A stretch of DNA of 64,000 nucleotides from Clostridium fungisolvens (GTDB taxonomy: Bacteria; Bacillota; Clostridia; Clostridiales; Clostridiaceae): contig NZ_BLZR01000001.1 in NCBI RefSeq assembly GCF_014193895.1, positions 3,038,001 to 3,102,000 on the forward strand, read 5' to 3'. The notes beneath the pieces were generated by a model, which was given only the letters and a program-made list of their open reading frames with translations, was not told the origin of the DNA and made no database searches. Of the stretch, positions 1 through 7,943 are shown one piece after another. Made by a program: the position numbers and the translations under genes. Positions within the stretch are counted from its first letter, which is position 1, and each line of letters begins with the position of its first letter.

Positions 1-138
1 AACACTATGTCCTATCTTGGAGTACGGCTTTAATCTTTCTTGTGTTTATAATGAATATTTTTAAAGTGCCCATTTTCTTGAGCAAATGATGTATAATCAT
101 TATTCTATATTTAATTGGGGATTTTCTTAAATTACGAG

Positions 139-172
139 AAAAGTCCGGCAAATAAACTTGCTGGACTTTTTA
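139..172. terminator. Bidirectional hairpin terminator
   Basis: A stem (AAAGTCCGGCAA paired with TTGCTGGACTTT, one G-T wobble) with a 6-nt loop is followed by a short T run on both strands. It would end the minus-strand Met-rich gene and anything entering from the left on the plus strand. Confidence 0.7.
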
Positions 173-270
173 ATATAACATAATATACATGTGCATTATG
201 TTATAAGAATTATTTTTTATAAGTCTTTATAAAATTTCTCTTGATAAAATTTATGATCCGTCTTTATACT

Positions 271-660
271 TTACCTATTGTTTTTCATCATAGAATTGTG
301 CATATTAACCATATTATTTCTATCTACAGAACGCATCATCTGCCCCATATTCTTAAAGCCATTTTGCTCCATTAAATCAGTCATCTTCTTATATTGCTCA
401 TCAGTAAGATTATTCATCAATGTACTCATTGCATTATAATCCTTACTTTCCATAGCCTTTGCAGCATCCTCAAACCCATTACTTCTCATTAAATCTATCA
501 TTTTGTTATAATTTTCACTTCTATTTGTAGTATTCTGATACATCATAGAACCCCTAGTCCCAGATTTAGTTGTATTATCATTTCCCTTTGCATAAACAAC
601 AGTCATTGCTCCAATAGTTAATATAGCAGTAATCATAATAACCAATACTTTTTTCTTCAT
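271..660 (-). CDS. Secreted methionine-rich repeat protein
   Basis: I do not recognise the family by name. Residues 1-24 form a Sec signal peptide (KKK, hydrophobic core, VYA cleavage site), so the product is exported. The mature part has no Cys and about 16 Met. It contains two related units of the pattern KM-(I/T)-DLM-xx-NGF with spaced Met, around residues 52-69 and 86-103. Met-rich exported proteins often bind copper or silver, but that role is only an inference. The start is set by a strong GAGGAG ribosome binding site. The gene stands alone and a bidirectional terminator follows it. A purely structural or surface role is equally possible. Confidence 0.75.
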   Translation of the reverse strand: MKKKVLVIMITAILTIGAMTVVYAKGNDNTTKSGTRGSMMYQNTTNRSENYNKMIDLMRSNGFEDAAKAMESKDYNAMSTLMNNLTDEQYKKMTDLMEQNGFKNMGQMMRSVDRNNMVNMHNSMMKNNR

Positions 661-907
661 TTTAATCTCCTCCTCATTTACTTACTTTTTACTATGAGTA
701 CATAGTAAACCATAATTGTGGGGGAATTATGAGTTTGGCCTAAAGCTTAATGCCTCATCTTTTGATTTTTAGTCATTTCACTAAACACTCCACAAAAAAT
801 TTTATTATTATTTTCCCAAACTTTTTCACTACAGCATATATACTAATTGAAAGCTGAAGACACAAGGCTTTAAGCTTCAAAACTACATTTTAAAGGAGGA
901 AAATATT

Positions 908-1132
908 ATGGCAGTAAGTAAACTTTTAGACTCAACTTCATTTTCAATCGAGGTTGAAAGCGGAACCGACAAAACAGGTGCAAAGATCTACAAAAAGAAG
1001 AATTTCTCTGGAATAAAAAAGAGTGCAACACCTGAAAATGTATTTGCAGTTGCCGATGCTATCAAAGCTGTTTTAAGTGCTGGTACTAGAGACTATTACT
1101 TAAACGAAGCATCAAAAATAGTAAATGCATAG
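908..1132 (+). CDS. DUF1659 family small protein
   Basis: This 74-aa protein has the DUF1659 layout: an N-terminal MAVSK, a central KKNFSGIKKSAT segment, and a C-terminal helix with DYYLNEAS. Such proteins occur beside DUF2922 proteins in Bacillus and Clostridium, and a DUF2922 gene follows 43 bp downstream in the same direction, so the two form an operon. The function is unknown. A good AAAGGAGG site precedes the ATG. There is no signal peptide or membrane segment, so it should be cytosolic. Confidence 0.8.
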   Translation: MAVSKLLDSTSFSIEVESGTDKTGAKIYKKKNFSGIKKSATPENVFAVADAIKAVLSAGTRDYYLNEASKIVNA

Positions 1133-1175
1133 TAAATAAACAACAAAATCTAGTTAATTGAAAGGAGAAAAAAAC

Positions 1176-1391
1176 ATGGAATACACATTATCTTTAACCT
1201 TCATTAATACCGCTGGGGACAAGGCCTCACTAAGTATAGCAGGTGTTAAGCCTGATATAACAAAAGCCGAGGTAAATGCACTTATGGACACCATCATAGC
1301 TAAAGATGTATTTGAAAACAAAGGTGTTTCTTTAGCTTCAAAGTACGGTGCACAGCTTTCTCAAAGACAGACTACTAAGTTTGATCTTTAA
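1176..1391 (+). CDS. DUF2922 family small protein
   Basis: This 71-aa protein matches the DUF2922 pattern: an N-terminal beta strand (EYTLSLTF), a KASLSIAG..KPDI segment, an EV..LMD helix and a C-terminal hydrophobic strand. I use the ATG at 1176 because AAAGGAG lies 8 nt upstream; an in-frame TTG at 1158 overlaps that site and is unlikely. It is the second gene of the DUF1659/DUF2922 pair and a strong terminator follows. The biological role is unknown. Confidence 0.8.
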   Translation: MEYTLSLTFINTAGDKASLSIAGVKPDITKAEVNALMDTIIAKDVFENKGVSLASKYGAQLSQRQTTKFDL

Positions 1392-1456
1392 TCAGAAGTT
1401 TCATAACATGGATATTTAACTAAAAAGCCTAAAACTTAATTACAGCAAATATACTA

Positions 1457-1509
1457 TACCCCATAGAGTAGATACTTTTAGAAGGTCTATTCTATGGGAT
1501 ATTTTTTTA
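1457..1509 (+). terminator. Terminator of the DUF1659/DUF2922 operon
   Basis: A stem of CCCATAGA-type arms (1459-1474 paired with 1485-1500) closes directly onto a T run. The rest of the gap up to 1631 shows no further coding or structure. Confidence 0.85.
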
Positions 1510-1631
1510 TTCTTTTGAAGTTATAATTCAATAAAACAAATAAATTGTAAGTTACTCTTAATTTCTGTCCAAAACATTTACATAAGACCAATTGTAGTTT
1601 GAATATTTTCAGAATCTTAAAAAACTATCCA

Positions 1632-1660
1632 TTGACTAGGTAAAAACCAAGTGTTATTAT
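1632..1660 (+). promoter_or_regulatory. SigA-type promoter of the GntR-ABC operon
   Basis: TTGACT and TATTAT are separated by 17 bp, close to the vegetative consensus, and lie about 65 bp upstream of the GntR start. Confidence 0.7.
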
Positions 1661-1668
1661 TTTACATA

Positions 1669-1693
1669 TACAGTATATACACAATAGACTGTA
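1669..1693 (+). promoter_or_regulatory. Candidate GntR operator
   Basis: An inverted repeat TACAGT-N13-ACTGTA lies just downstream of the -10 box. It overlaps a palindromic GTATATAC. Its position fits autorepression by the adjacent YtrA-type regulator. This is an inference from symmetry only. Confidence 0.45.
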
Positions 1694-1723
1694 ATAACTC
1701 AAATGATACAGAGGTGAACATTA

Positions 1724-2107
1724 TTGACTATAATAATCAAAAACTCCTCCGGAATTCCGATTTATGAGCAAATCAAAGAACAGGTCAAAGAGTCTATTCT
1801 GAACGATGAGATAAATGAAGGCGATATATTGCCTTCAATTCGTCAACTGGCTGCGGATTTGAAGGTCAGCGTCATTACTACTACAAGAGCATACACAGAA
1901 CTTGAGCAAGAAGGCTATATAATTAATGTACAAGGCAAGGGGTGTTATGTTGCTCCAAAAGACAGTGAGCTGATACGAGAACAACTTCTCCGCAGAATTG
2001 AGGATGGCTTCAATGCTGCGATAAATGCAGCTCGGATTGCAAAACTATCACGGGAAGAATTACAAAAACTATTTGAATTTACATTGGAGGGAAATCAATA
2101 TGAGTAA
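1724..2107 (+). CDS. GntR family regulator, YtrA type
   Basis: A 127-aa transcription regulator with an N-terminal winged helix (about residues 8-75: PIYEQIKEQV, LPSIRQLAADLKVS, TTTRAYTELEQEGYI) and a short C-terminal helical dimerisation part, as in the YtrA subfamily. Such regulators repress the ABC transporter genes beside them, often responding to cell-wall-active or membrane-active compounds. The start is a TTG behind GAGGTGA. Its stop overlaps the start of the ABC ATPase gene by 8 bp, so translation is coupled. The inducer cannot be told from the sequence. Confidence 0.88.
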   Translation: MTIIIKNSSGIPIYEQIKEQVKESILNDEINEGDILPSIRQLAADLKVSVITTTRAYTELEQEGYIINVQGKGCYVAPKDSELIREQLLRRIEDGFNAAINAARIAKLSREELQKLFEFTLEGNQYE

Positions 2108-2963
2108 TGCTTTGGAAGTACTTAATCTCCATAAAACTTACAACGATTTCACGCTAGATTCAGTGTCTTTTTCATTGCCCACCGGATACATTATGGGATT
2201 TGTGGGCCAAAACGGTGCAGGTAAAACCACTACCATCCGATGCATCCTTAACATGGCTTCAAAAGATGGCGGTGAGATCAATATCTTTGGGTTAGACAAT
2301 GTGCGGGATGAACTGGCAGTCAAGCAGAAACTGGCTGTTGTGTTTGACGAGACCTTCTTTGTGGACACATGGCGTATAAAAGATGTAGAAAAAGCCATCC
2401 AAGGTTTTTACAGCGGATGGGATAGCAACTTATACTGGGAATACATCAAAAGATTTAAACTGTCACCTAAAAAACAGGTGAAAGATCTATCCCGGGGCAT
2501 GAAGATGAAGCTGATGCTAGCGGTAGCCATGTCTCATGATGCAAAGTTACTAATCCTAGACGAACCAACTAGCGGTCTTGATCCAGTAGCCCGTGATGAA
2601 TTTCTTGAAATTTTGCGAGAGTATATCGCTGACGGAGAAAAGAGTGTATTTTTCTCTACACATATTACCTCAGATTTGGAGCACATCGCGGATTATATAA
2701 CTCTAATTGACAACGGCAGGATTTTCTACACTGGTACCATGGACGACTTGCTTGAACATTTTTCTATCATCAAGGGAAGCAAAACCGATTTGACCTCTGA
2801 CATTAAAAAGAAAATCATCGGCTTATCAGTTACATCCACCGGCTTTACCGGGATGATTCCGGTGTCAGAGCTTAAAGGGCTGCCAAGAAGTATAGTAATT
2901 GAACCACCTACCATTGATGAAATTCTGATTTACATCAGCAAAGGGGGAACATCACATGAATAG
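2100..2963 (+). CDS. ABC transporter ATP-binding protein (YtrB-like)
   Basis: The 287-aa product has Walker A GQNGAGKTT, a signature LSRGMKMK (degenerate, as is common in YtrB relatives), Walker B LLILDEPTSGLDP and the H-loop STH. It should energise the ABC-2-type permease encoded next, with an 8-bp overlap. The correct start is the ATG at 2100 behind TTGGAGGG; a longer reading frame from 2025 would run through the GntR gene. Together with the GntR repressor this looks like a YtrABC or PmtR-type export or detoxification module. Confidence 0.9.
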   Translation: MSNALEVLNLHKTYNDFTLDSVSFSLPTGYIMGFVGQNGAGKTTTIRCILNMASKDGGEINIFGLDNVRDELAVKQKLAVVFDETFFVDTWRIKDVEKAIQGFYSGWDSNLYWEYIKRFKLSPKKQVKDLSRGMKMKLMLAVAMSHDAKLLILDEPTSGLDPVARDEFLEILREYIADGEKSVFFSTHITSDLEHIADYITLIDNGRIFYTGTMDDLLEHFSIIKGSKTDLTSDIKKKIIGLSVTSTGFTGMIPVSELKGLPRSIVIEPPTIDEILIYISKGGTSHE

Positions 2964-3615
2964 AATTATAAATGCCTTAAAGCTAGACTTCTTTGCAGGC
3001 AAGTCCACTTTACAATTAACTGCCATTTTGCTAATTCCAGCAACCTTAATCGGCATGATATCAAAGGGACCTATCTATACGATGATATTCACTATGGTAT
3101 TTGCGGTTACTTCAAGCGGAACTATTTTCTCCATACATGAGAAAAACCATAGTGACAAGCTCTATGGCATTCTTCCACTGAAAAAGTCTGAAATGATCAT
3201 TGCCAGATACCTATTCGCACTGATTATAGGCACAGTCTATGCCGTAATTTCCGGAATACTAGGCTTGGTAATGTCTCAGGTTATGGACACAAGATTGGAT
3301 TCCTTCACCTTTTGGTCTACGCTCATGTTGGCGTTTATCTATTTCTGTTTCGCAGCCAGTATTTCCTACCCAATCTACCTGAAGTTCTCCTTCGCGAAAG
3401 CCTATATCTTCACGATGCTACCTATGTATGTAATCGCGGTGGTGATCTTATTTATGACGAAAAAGACCAATTTCATAAGCGATCTTGACAAAGTCATAAG
3501 ATTTTTCACAGATAATCCGGCTTTGATCCCAATCTTCGGCATTCTGATTGGACTTCTACTGCTTACGATCTCTGGGGTTATTGCTAACCTAATCTACACA
3601 AGGAAAGAACTTTGA
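2956..3615 (+). CDS. ABC-2 type permease
   Basis: A 219-aa membrane protein with about six hydrophobic segments, roughly residues 20-38, 42-62, 84-107, 115-140, 150-170 and 193-213. It carries the SDKLYGILPLKKSEM..ARYL segment typical of the ABC-2 permeases that pair with YtrB-like ATPases. It is the membrane half of the transporter encoded with the preceding ATPase. It is shorter than classical YtrC, and a dimer would form the channel. The substrate is unknown. Confidence 0.85.
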   Translation: MNRIINALKLDFFAGKSTLQLTAILLIPATLIGMISKGPIYTMIFTMVFAVTSSGTIFSIHEKNHSDKLYGILPLKKSEMIIARYLFALIIGTVYAVISGILGLVMSQVMDTRLDSFTFWSTLMLAFIYFCFAASISYPIYLKFSFAKAYIFTMLPMYVIAVVILFMTKKTNFISDLDKVIRFFTDNPALIPIFGILIGLLLLTISGVIANLIYTRKEL

Positions 3616-3648
3616 CATTAATACAAATTTTTTAAGGAGGATCATTTC

Positions 3649-3885
3649 ATGAATAGAAGTTTACTTATTCCCCTTATACTTGGTATTATTATCATCTTCC
3701 ACGTGATTAGACTCACCATAAGATCATCTACACATCACTTTAGCTGCTCAGAATGCGGCGAGAACTTTCAAGTGAGTTTTTTCAATTATACGTTCACTGC
3801 TCATAGCCTAGATGGAAAATGTAGTGTTAAATGTCCAAAGTGCGGAAAAACCAATATGCTGAAGCCACTAAAAGGCAAAAAGTAG
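3649..3885 (+). CDS. Membrane-anchored zinc-ribbon protein
   Basis: This 78-aa protein has one N-terminal membrane helix (residues 5-22) followed by a zinc-ribbon with two CxxC knuckles (CSECG and CPKCG) about 34 residues apart. It follows the transporter operon by 33 bp with its own AAGGAGG site, so it is probably the last gene of that operon. It may be an accessory or sensor of the transporter, but the sequence does not show which. The small size and metal knuckles are clear; the function is not. Confidence 0.75.
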   Translation: MNRSLLIPLILGIIIIFHVIRLTIRSSTHHFSCSECGENFQVSFFNYTFTAHSLDGKCSVKCPKCGKTNMLKPLKGKK

Positions 3886-4091
3886 CCTAGTAATTGCAGA
3901 AAAGCATAAACAGTTTCAAATGTAGCTTCAGATATATCTTTTTCTAAAACATTATCCATCTTTCTATATCATTTTCTCTATAATCTCTATTTTTCTTATT
4001 TCTAAATTTAAGTAGCTCAATGTAAATTTCATGAACAGGTAAAGAGGTTTAATAATAATTTATATAGTAAGTGAAAATTTAGGAGAAAAAT

Positions 4092-5459
4092 ATGAAAACT
4101 AGTATAATCATACTAACTTATAATAAGCTTGAACATACAAAACAATGTATAGAAAGTATTAGAGAATTTACAGAGAAAGATTCATATGAATTAATAGTTG
4201 TAGACAACAATTCAACTGACGAAACACCTCAGTGGTTAAAAGATCAAAAAGACATAAAAACAATATTTAATGAAGATAATAAGGGATTTCCCAAAGGGTG
4301 TAACCAAGGAATAGAGATAGCAACAGGAGATAATATATTACTTCTTAATAATGATACTGTAGTGACAAAAAATTGGCTTGAGAATTTGATCACTGCTTTA
4401 TATAGTGATGAAAGTGTAGGCGCAGTTGGTCCTGTTACTAATAACTGTTCTAATGCTCAAAGCATAGCTGTACCTTACAATAACTTAGAAGAAATGAAAG
4501 TATTTGCGGAAGAATATAATAAATCAAATAGTGAAAACTGGGAGCATAGACTTATATTAATAGGATTTTGTTTACTTATAAAAAAAGATGTTGTAGATAA
4601 GATAGGTCTTTTAGATGAAAGGTTTTCGCCAGGAAATTATGAAGATGATGACTATTGCTTTAGGATTACTGATGCAGGATACAAACTAATTTTATGTAAA
4701 GATACCTTTATTCATCACTATGGAAGTGTAAGCTTTGGTGCAGATTTACTTGCTTTTAATTATTTAATGGTTACTAATGGTATTAAATTTAAAGATAAAT
4801 GGGGCTTTGATATAGGATATTCCTGTGGAGTTAACAATAACATTATAAGCTTAATGGATTCACCAAAAGATAAGGCGATAAATGTATTAGAGGTTGGATG
4901 TGCTTGTGGAGCTACCTTAATAAGAATAAAAGATATTTATAAAAACGCTAATATATATGGGATCGAGTATAATTTAAATGCCGCAAAAATAGCCGCAAAA
5001 AATGCCAAAATACTAGGGTATAATATAGAAACTGATAAAATTGAATGCGAAGAGGATTTTTTTGATTATATTATATTTGGAGATGTACTAGAGCACTTGT
5101 ATGACCCTTCCAAGGTACTATTAGATTTAAAGAAGTTTCTAAAAAAAGATGGCTATATATTAGCTAGTATACCGAATGTTATGCATTATAGTGTTATAAG
5201 AGGGCTTTTAAATGGAAACTGGACTTACGAAGATTCTGGATTACTTGATAGAACCCATTTAAGATTCTTTACTTATAATGAAATCAGAAGAATGTTTATT
5301 AGTACGGGATATGTTGATAGATATTGTCTAATGGTATATATAGGAAAAGGACCTCAAGATGATGAATTTATTAATAAAATATCAGAATTAATTGATGATA
5401 GCCTAAAATGGCAGTTAGATGCATATCAATATATTTTCAAAGCTCAAAGAATAAACTAA
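4092..5459 (+). CDS. Glycosyltransferase family 2 fused to SAM methyltransferase
   Basis: The 455-aa protein has two domains. Residues 1-235 are a GT-A fold GT2 glycosyltransferase (SIIILTYNKLEHTKQCI, VVDNNSTDETP, LLLNNDTVV as the DxD-like site, and an ED-D motif near residue 193). Residues 255-410 are a class I methyltransferase (VLEVGCACGATL as the SAM loop, YIIFGDVLEHLYDP). Such fusions decorate surface polysaccharides or glycoproteins such as flagellin. Here the gene is an orphan with its own RBS (AGGAG) and terminator, with no polysaccharide cluster beside it. Acceptor and sugar are unknown. Confidence 0.88.
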   Translation: MKTSIIILTYNKLEHTKQCIESIREFTEKDSYELIVVDNNSTDETPQWLKDQKDIKTIFNEDNKGFPKGCNQGIEIATGDNILLLNNDTVVTKNWLENLITALYSDESVGAVGPVTNNCSNAQSIAVPYNNLEEMKVFAEEYNKSNSENWEHRLILIGFCLLIKKDVVDKIGLLDERFSPGNYEDDDYCFRITDAGYKLILCKDTFIHHYGSVSFGADLLAFNYLMVTNGIKFKDKWGFDIGYSCGVNNNIISLMDSPKDKAINVLEVGCACGATLIRIKDIYKNANIYGIEYNLNAAKIAAKNAKILGYNIETDKIECEEDFFDYIIFGDVLEHLYDPSKVLLDLKKFLKKDGYILASIPNVMHYSVIRGLLNGNWTYEDSGLLDRTHLRFFTYNEIRRMFISTGYVDRYCLMVYIGKGPQDDEFINKISELIDDSLKWQLDAYQYIFKAQRIN

Positions 5460-5480
5460 AAAGAGTTTTATTTTTAGTTA

Positions 5481-5530
5481 ATAGATAATATATGTGTATA
5501 AAATACATATATATTATCTATTTCTTTATT
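5481..5530 (+). terminator. Terminator of the GT2-methyltransferase gene
   Basis: A 17-bp AT-rich stem (5481-5497 paired with 5505-5521, two wobbles) is followed by a T-rich tail. Confidence 0.75.
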
Positions 5531-5755
5531 CTTTCACAATCTTCTCTATCTTCTTATTATGTTCTTGCATCTTGCCACAGAAAATATCGTTTCATATTAC
5601 TTCTAGAAATCAAAACACAAGCATTTTTCTTGCTTTTTTGTAAATTTTGTTTCCTATGATAAAAAACAAATAAAAAAATATCCATATTTCAAAAACATTG
5701 CATTGAAAAATCTTAAAAAAATTACGCCTAATCATGAAATAGATCAATACCTAAA

Positions 5756-5787
5756 TTAAAAGCCTGAAGCAAACTACTTCAGGCTTT
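5756..5787. terminator. Bidirectional hairpin
   Basis: AAAGCCTGAAG and CTTCAGGCTTT pair perfectly around a 7-nt loop. It lies downstream of the decayed acetyltransferase on the minus strand and is probably its old terminator. The flanking stretch 5531-5755 shows nothing else I can support. Confidence 0.6.
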
Positions 5788-5853
5788 CCTCAATTTTATT
5801 TCTATCCTGCTCAGAATAAATCATATACTATCGCCGCCATCCTCTCATATGTT

Positions 5854-6147
5854 TTATGCTGATATTATTATTGGGTTCATTATCACCTTTTTTGAAGACT
5901 TTAACATTTGTAATTCATCATACTCACTATCTGTCTCTTTAAGTTCCTCCACAACTGTTCCATCAATTATAAATCCCATTCTTTTGAATAATGCAATTGC
6001 CTTAGTATTATCTGCTCTTACACGTAAATAAAGAGTATGAATTTTATTTGCTTTACACCAATTATTTAAAGATAGACAAGCAGTGTGTATTCTTAAATCA
6101 GATGATCTTTGCAGTTCAATTTGGTATGTTAAAGCTATTATTATCTG
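5854..6147 (-). pseudogene. Remnant of a GNAT acetyltransferase
   Basis: The minus strand is open for about 97 codons and reads the C-terminal half of a GNAT acetyltransferase: LYLRVRADNTKAIALFKRMGF, then a segment ending YDELQML. This part normally holds the last acetyl-CoA-binding helix and strand. There is no start codon, and a stop lies directly upstream. A good AAAAGGAGG site sits just before, now followed by ATA ACA GAT, so the N-terminal half appears to have been deleted together with a frame change. The gene is broken and no product is expected. Confidence 0.65.
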
Positions 6148-6395
6148 TTATAGATTTACCTCCTTTTAAATATTAGTGGTTGGTGAAGCTACTAATATTT
6201 GGGAAGGAGGTATTATTTTTTTATGATTATAGTTATAAGTTCTTTTGATTGACAGGTATAACCTGTGGTATCTATTAATACAAGAAATGAATTTCACTTT
6301 TTTCTAAATTACATGTATCAAAATGAATACGAATTGCTAGCTTGAAGTGTAGTACGAAAAAGGTTGACTTTTTGTGTCCAAAACATTGAAATAAG

Positions 6396-6432
6396 AGCAT
6401 ACCTTCATGAATCTATAGAAATTGTATGCCTT
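6396..6432 (-). terminator. Likely terminator of the AAA+ operon
   Basis: GGCATAC-type arms with an inner GAA/TTC pair form a hairpin overlapping the last codons of the 508-aa gene, followed on the minus strand by TCTTATTT. It is weak. The region 6170-6395 holds a second inverted repeat (AATATTAGT with ACTAATATT, 6168-6200) and no gene. Confidence 0.4.
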
Positions 6433-7939
6433 TTGAATTATTATATTCGTAAGCAAATAATTTATCTTGATTTTCATCTATTGCCTTTAATTCGTCTTCT
6501 ATCTTTTCATAAATTCTATTTTCAATAAACTCTTTCTTAACATTAACGATAAATCTCGTATCACAAAACAAGTGTGATAACGTAACTAGAAGCCCACCAA
6601 TATCAAGATTTTTAGGATTTTTCGTTACAGCAGATAATATTAAATTACTAGTAGTTGCTATTGTATTTGATATTAATAATATTTTCCTTGTACGTACCTC
6701 AAACATATCCTTAGTTCCATCTTTATCAGCATCATAATACAAAGAATGAACTAATCCTATAATTATATCAATTAACATAGAAATTGCTGCCGAGGTTCCT
6801 ATTACTTTTAAATCTCGACTTAGACATAGAGCATCATACTGACTTTTGTATAGATTTCCTGCTAACTTCGGAGCAATTGTTTCTAAAATAGGAACTGGAA
6901 GACCTGCCTTAGTAAATTCGTCAGACTTCAAATGAATTTTTTCCGCAGCAAGAGCTGCTGGTAAATTCAATGTACCCGCTTTTACTTTTTCTATTGTTCT
7001 ATCAAATAAGTCAATTAACGAAACTCTTTCTGGAGTTATTCTAATTGGATCACGTGCGCCTTGGTATGTTGCAAAAGTATCCATTGTAATAGTATCTGTT
7101 AAAATATTAGAAGTTCCAAATATCCAGCCCAGAACAGGATCATGTCCTAAAGTATGAATTCTGTGGTATCCACCTTCCATATTAATTCCAATATCAGGAG
7201 ACCCTTTAGTCGTATCAAATATTGGCTTCCTATATAGAATTTCCATCCATTCTCCATTTTCGTTTCCTTCGTTAGTATTCGTATCTCTAAATTTGTCCTT
7301 AGACTTTTTCTCTTCTTCTTTAATAGATTTATCATTATGGTTTTTTCTTCCCTCTTTGTCAAAGCCTTCTCCGTACCCAACCTTTTGAGAAACAATTGGA
7401 AAAACCAATGCTTTCGTCACTTGAAGCGCTGTTGCAATTGCTAAGAAAGATAAGTCTGTTTTATTTATAATACTAGTTTTTTTAGCAAATTCATCATTTA
7501 TTTCATTCTTTAGTTTTTCATATTCTCTCTGACTCAGTGATGTAACAAATGGATCGAAAGTTAAGTCCATTGAGTTTTGCTTTGCATAATTACTATACTC
7601 TTCTAAATAATCTTGCCAGTTGTTATTTGTTCTTATACTTGCTGTTTTCTTTATAGTAACCTTTTCAGTTTCCTCAACATCTTCTAAATTCACAACAATT
7701 TCATCTAATACAAATGATTCCAGACTCTCCATATTACTTAATAAAGAATCGACTATTTCTTCAGCTTCCTCCAATAACAGAGAGCTTTCTTGATTATTTT
7801 GATTAATTGCATCAATTCCACTCAAAATATCGTCTCGTTCTTCCTCCAAAGAGTTCAATTGATAAAATTGAGTTTTTAGTGCATCACCCATTTCGAAAAG
7901 GGACTCTTTAGACAAATTAGCAATCTTCTTTTTTCCCAT
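6413..7939 (-). CDS. Conserved-looking 508-aa protein of the AAA+ operon
   Basis: I do not recognise this protein. Residues 10-95 are acidic and helical, probably coiled coil. Residues 162-183 form a hydrophobic helix. A charged linker (195-228) follows, then a distinctive block at residues 258-283 containing RIHTLGHDP and LGWIFGTSNILTDT, which looks like a conserved functional core. Two further hydrophobic stretches lie near 385-405 and 445-465. It has no signal peptide. It is the last gene of the six-gene operon, 4 bp after the TerB-like gene, so it should act with the ATPase. Membrane association seems likely; no enzymatic motif is evident. Confidence 0.75.
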   Translation of the reverse strand: MGKKKIANLSKESLFEMGDALKTQFYQLNSLEEERDDILSGIDAINQNNQESSLLLEEAEEIVDSLLSNMESLESFVLDEIVVNLEDVEETEKVTIKKTASIRTNNNWQDYLEEYSNYAKQNSMDLTFDPFVTSLSQREYEKLKNEINDEFAKKTSIINKTDLSFLAIATALQVTKALVFPIVSQKVGYGEGFDKEGRKNHNDKSIKEEEKKSKDKFRDTNTNEGNENGEWMEILYRKPIFDTTKGSPDIGINMEGGYHRIHTLGHDPVLGWIFGTSNILTDTITMDTFATYQGARDPIRITPERVSLIDLFDRTIEKVKAGTLNLPAALAAEKIHLKSDEFTKAGLPVPILETIAPKLAGNLYKSQYDALCLSRDLKVIGTSAAISMLIDIIIGLVHSLYYDADKDGTKDMFEVRTRKILLISNTIATTSNLILSAVTKNPKNLDIGGLLVTLSHLFCDTRFIVNVKKEFIENRIYEKIEDELKAIDENQDKLFAYEYNNSKGIQFL

Positions 7940-7943
7940 TCAC

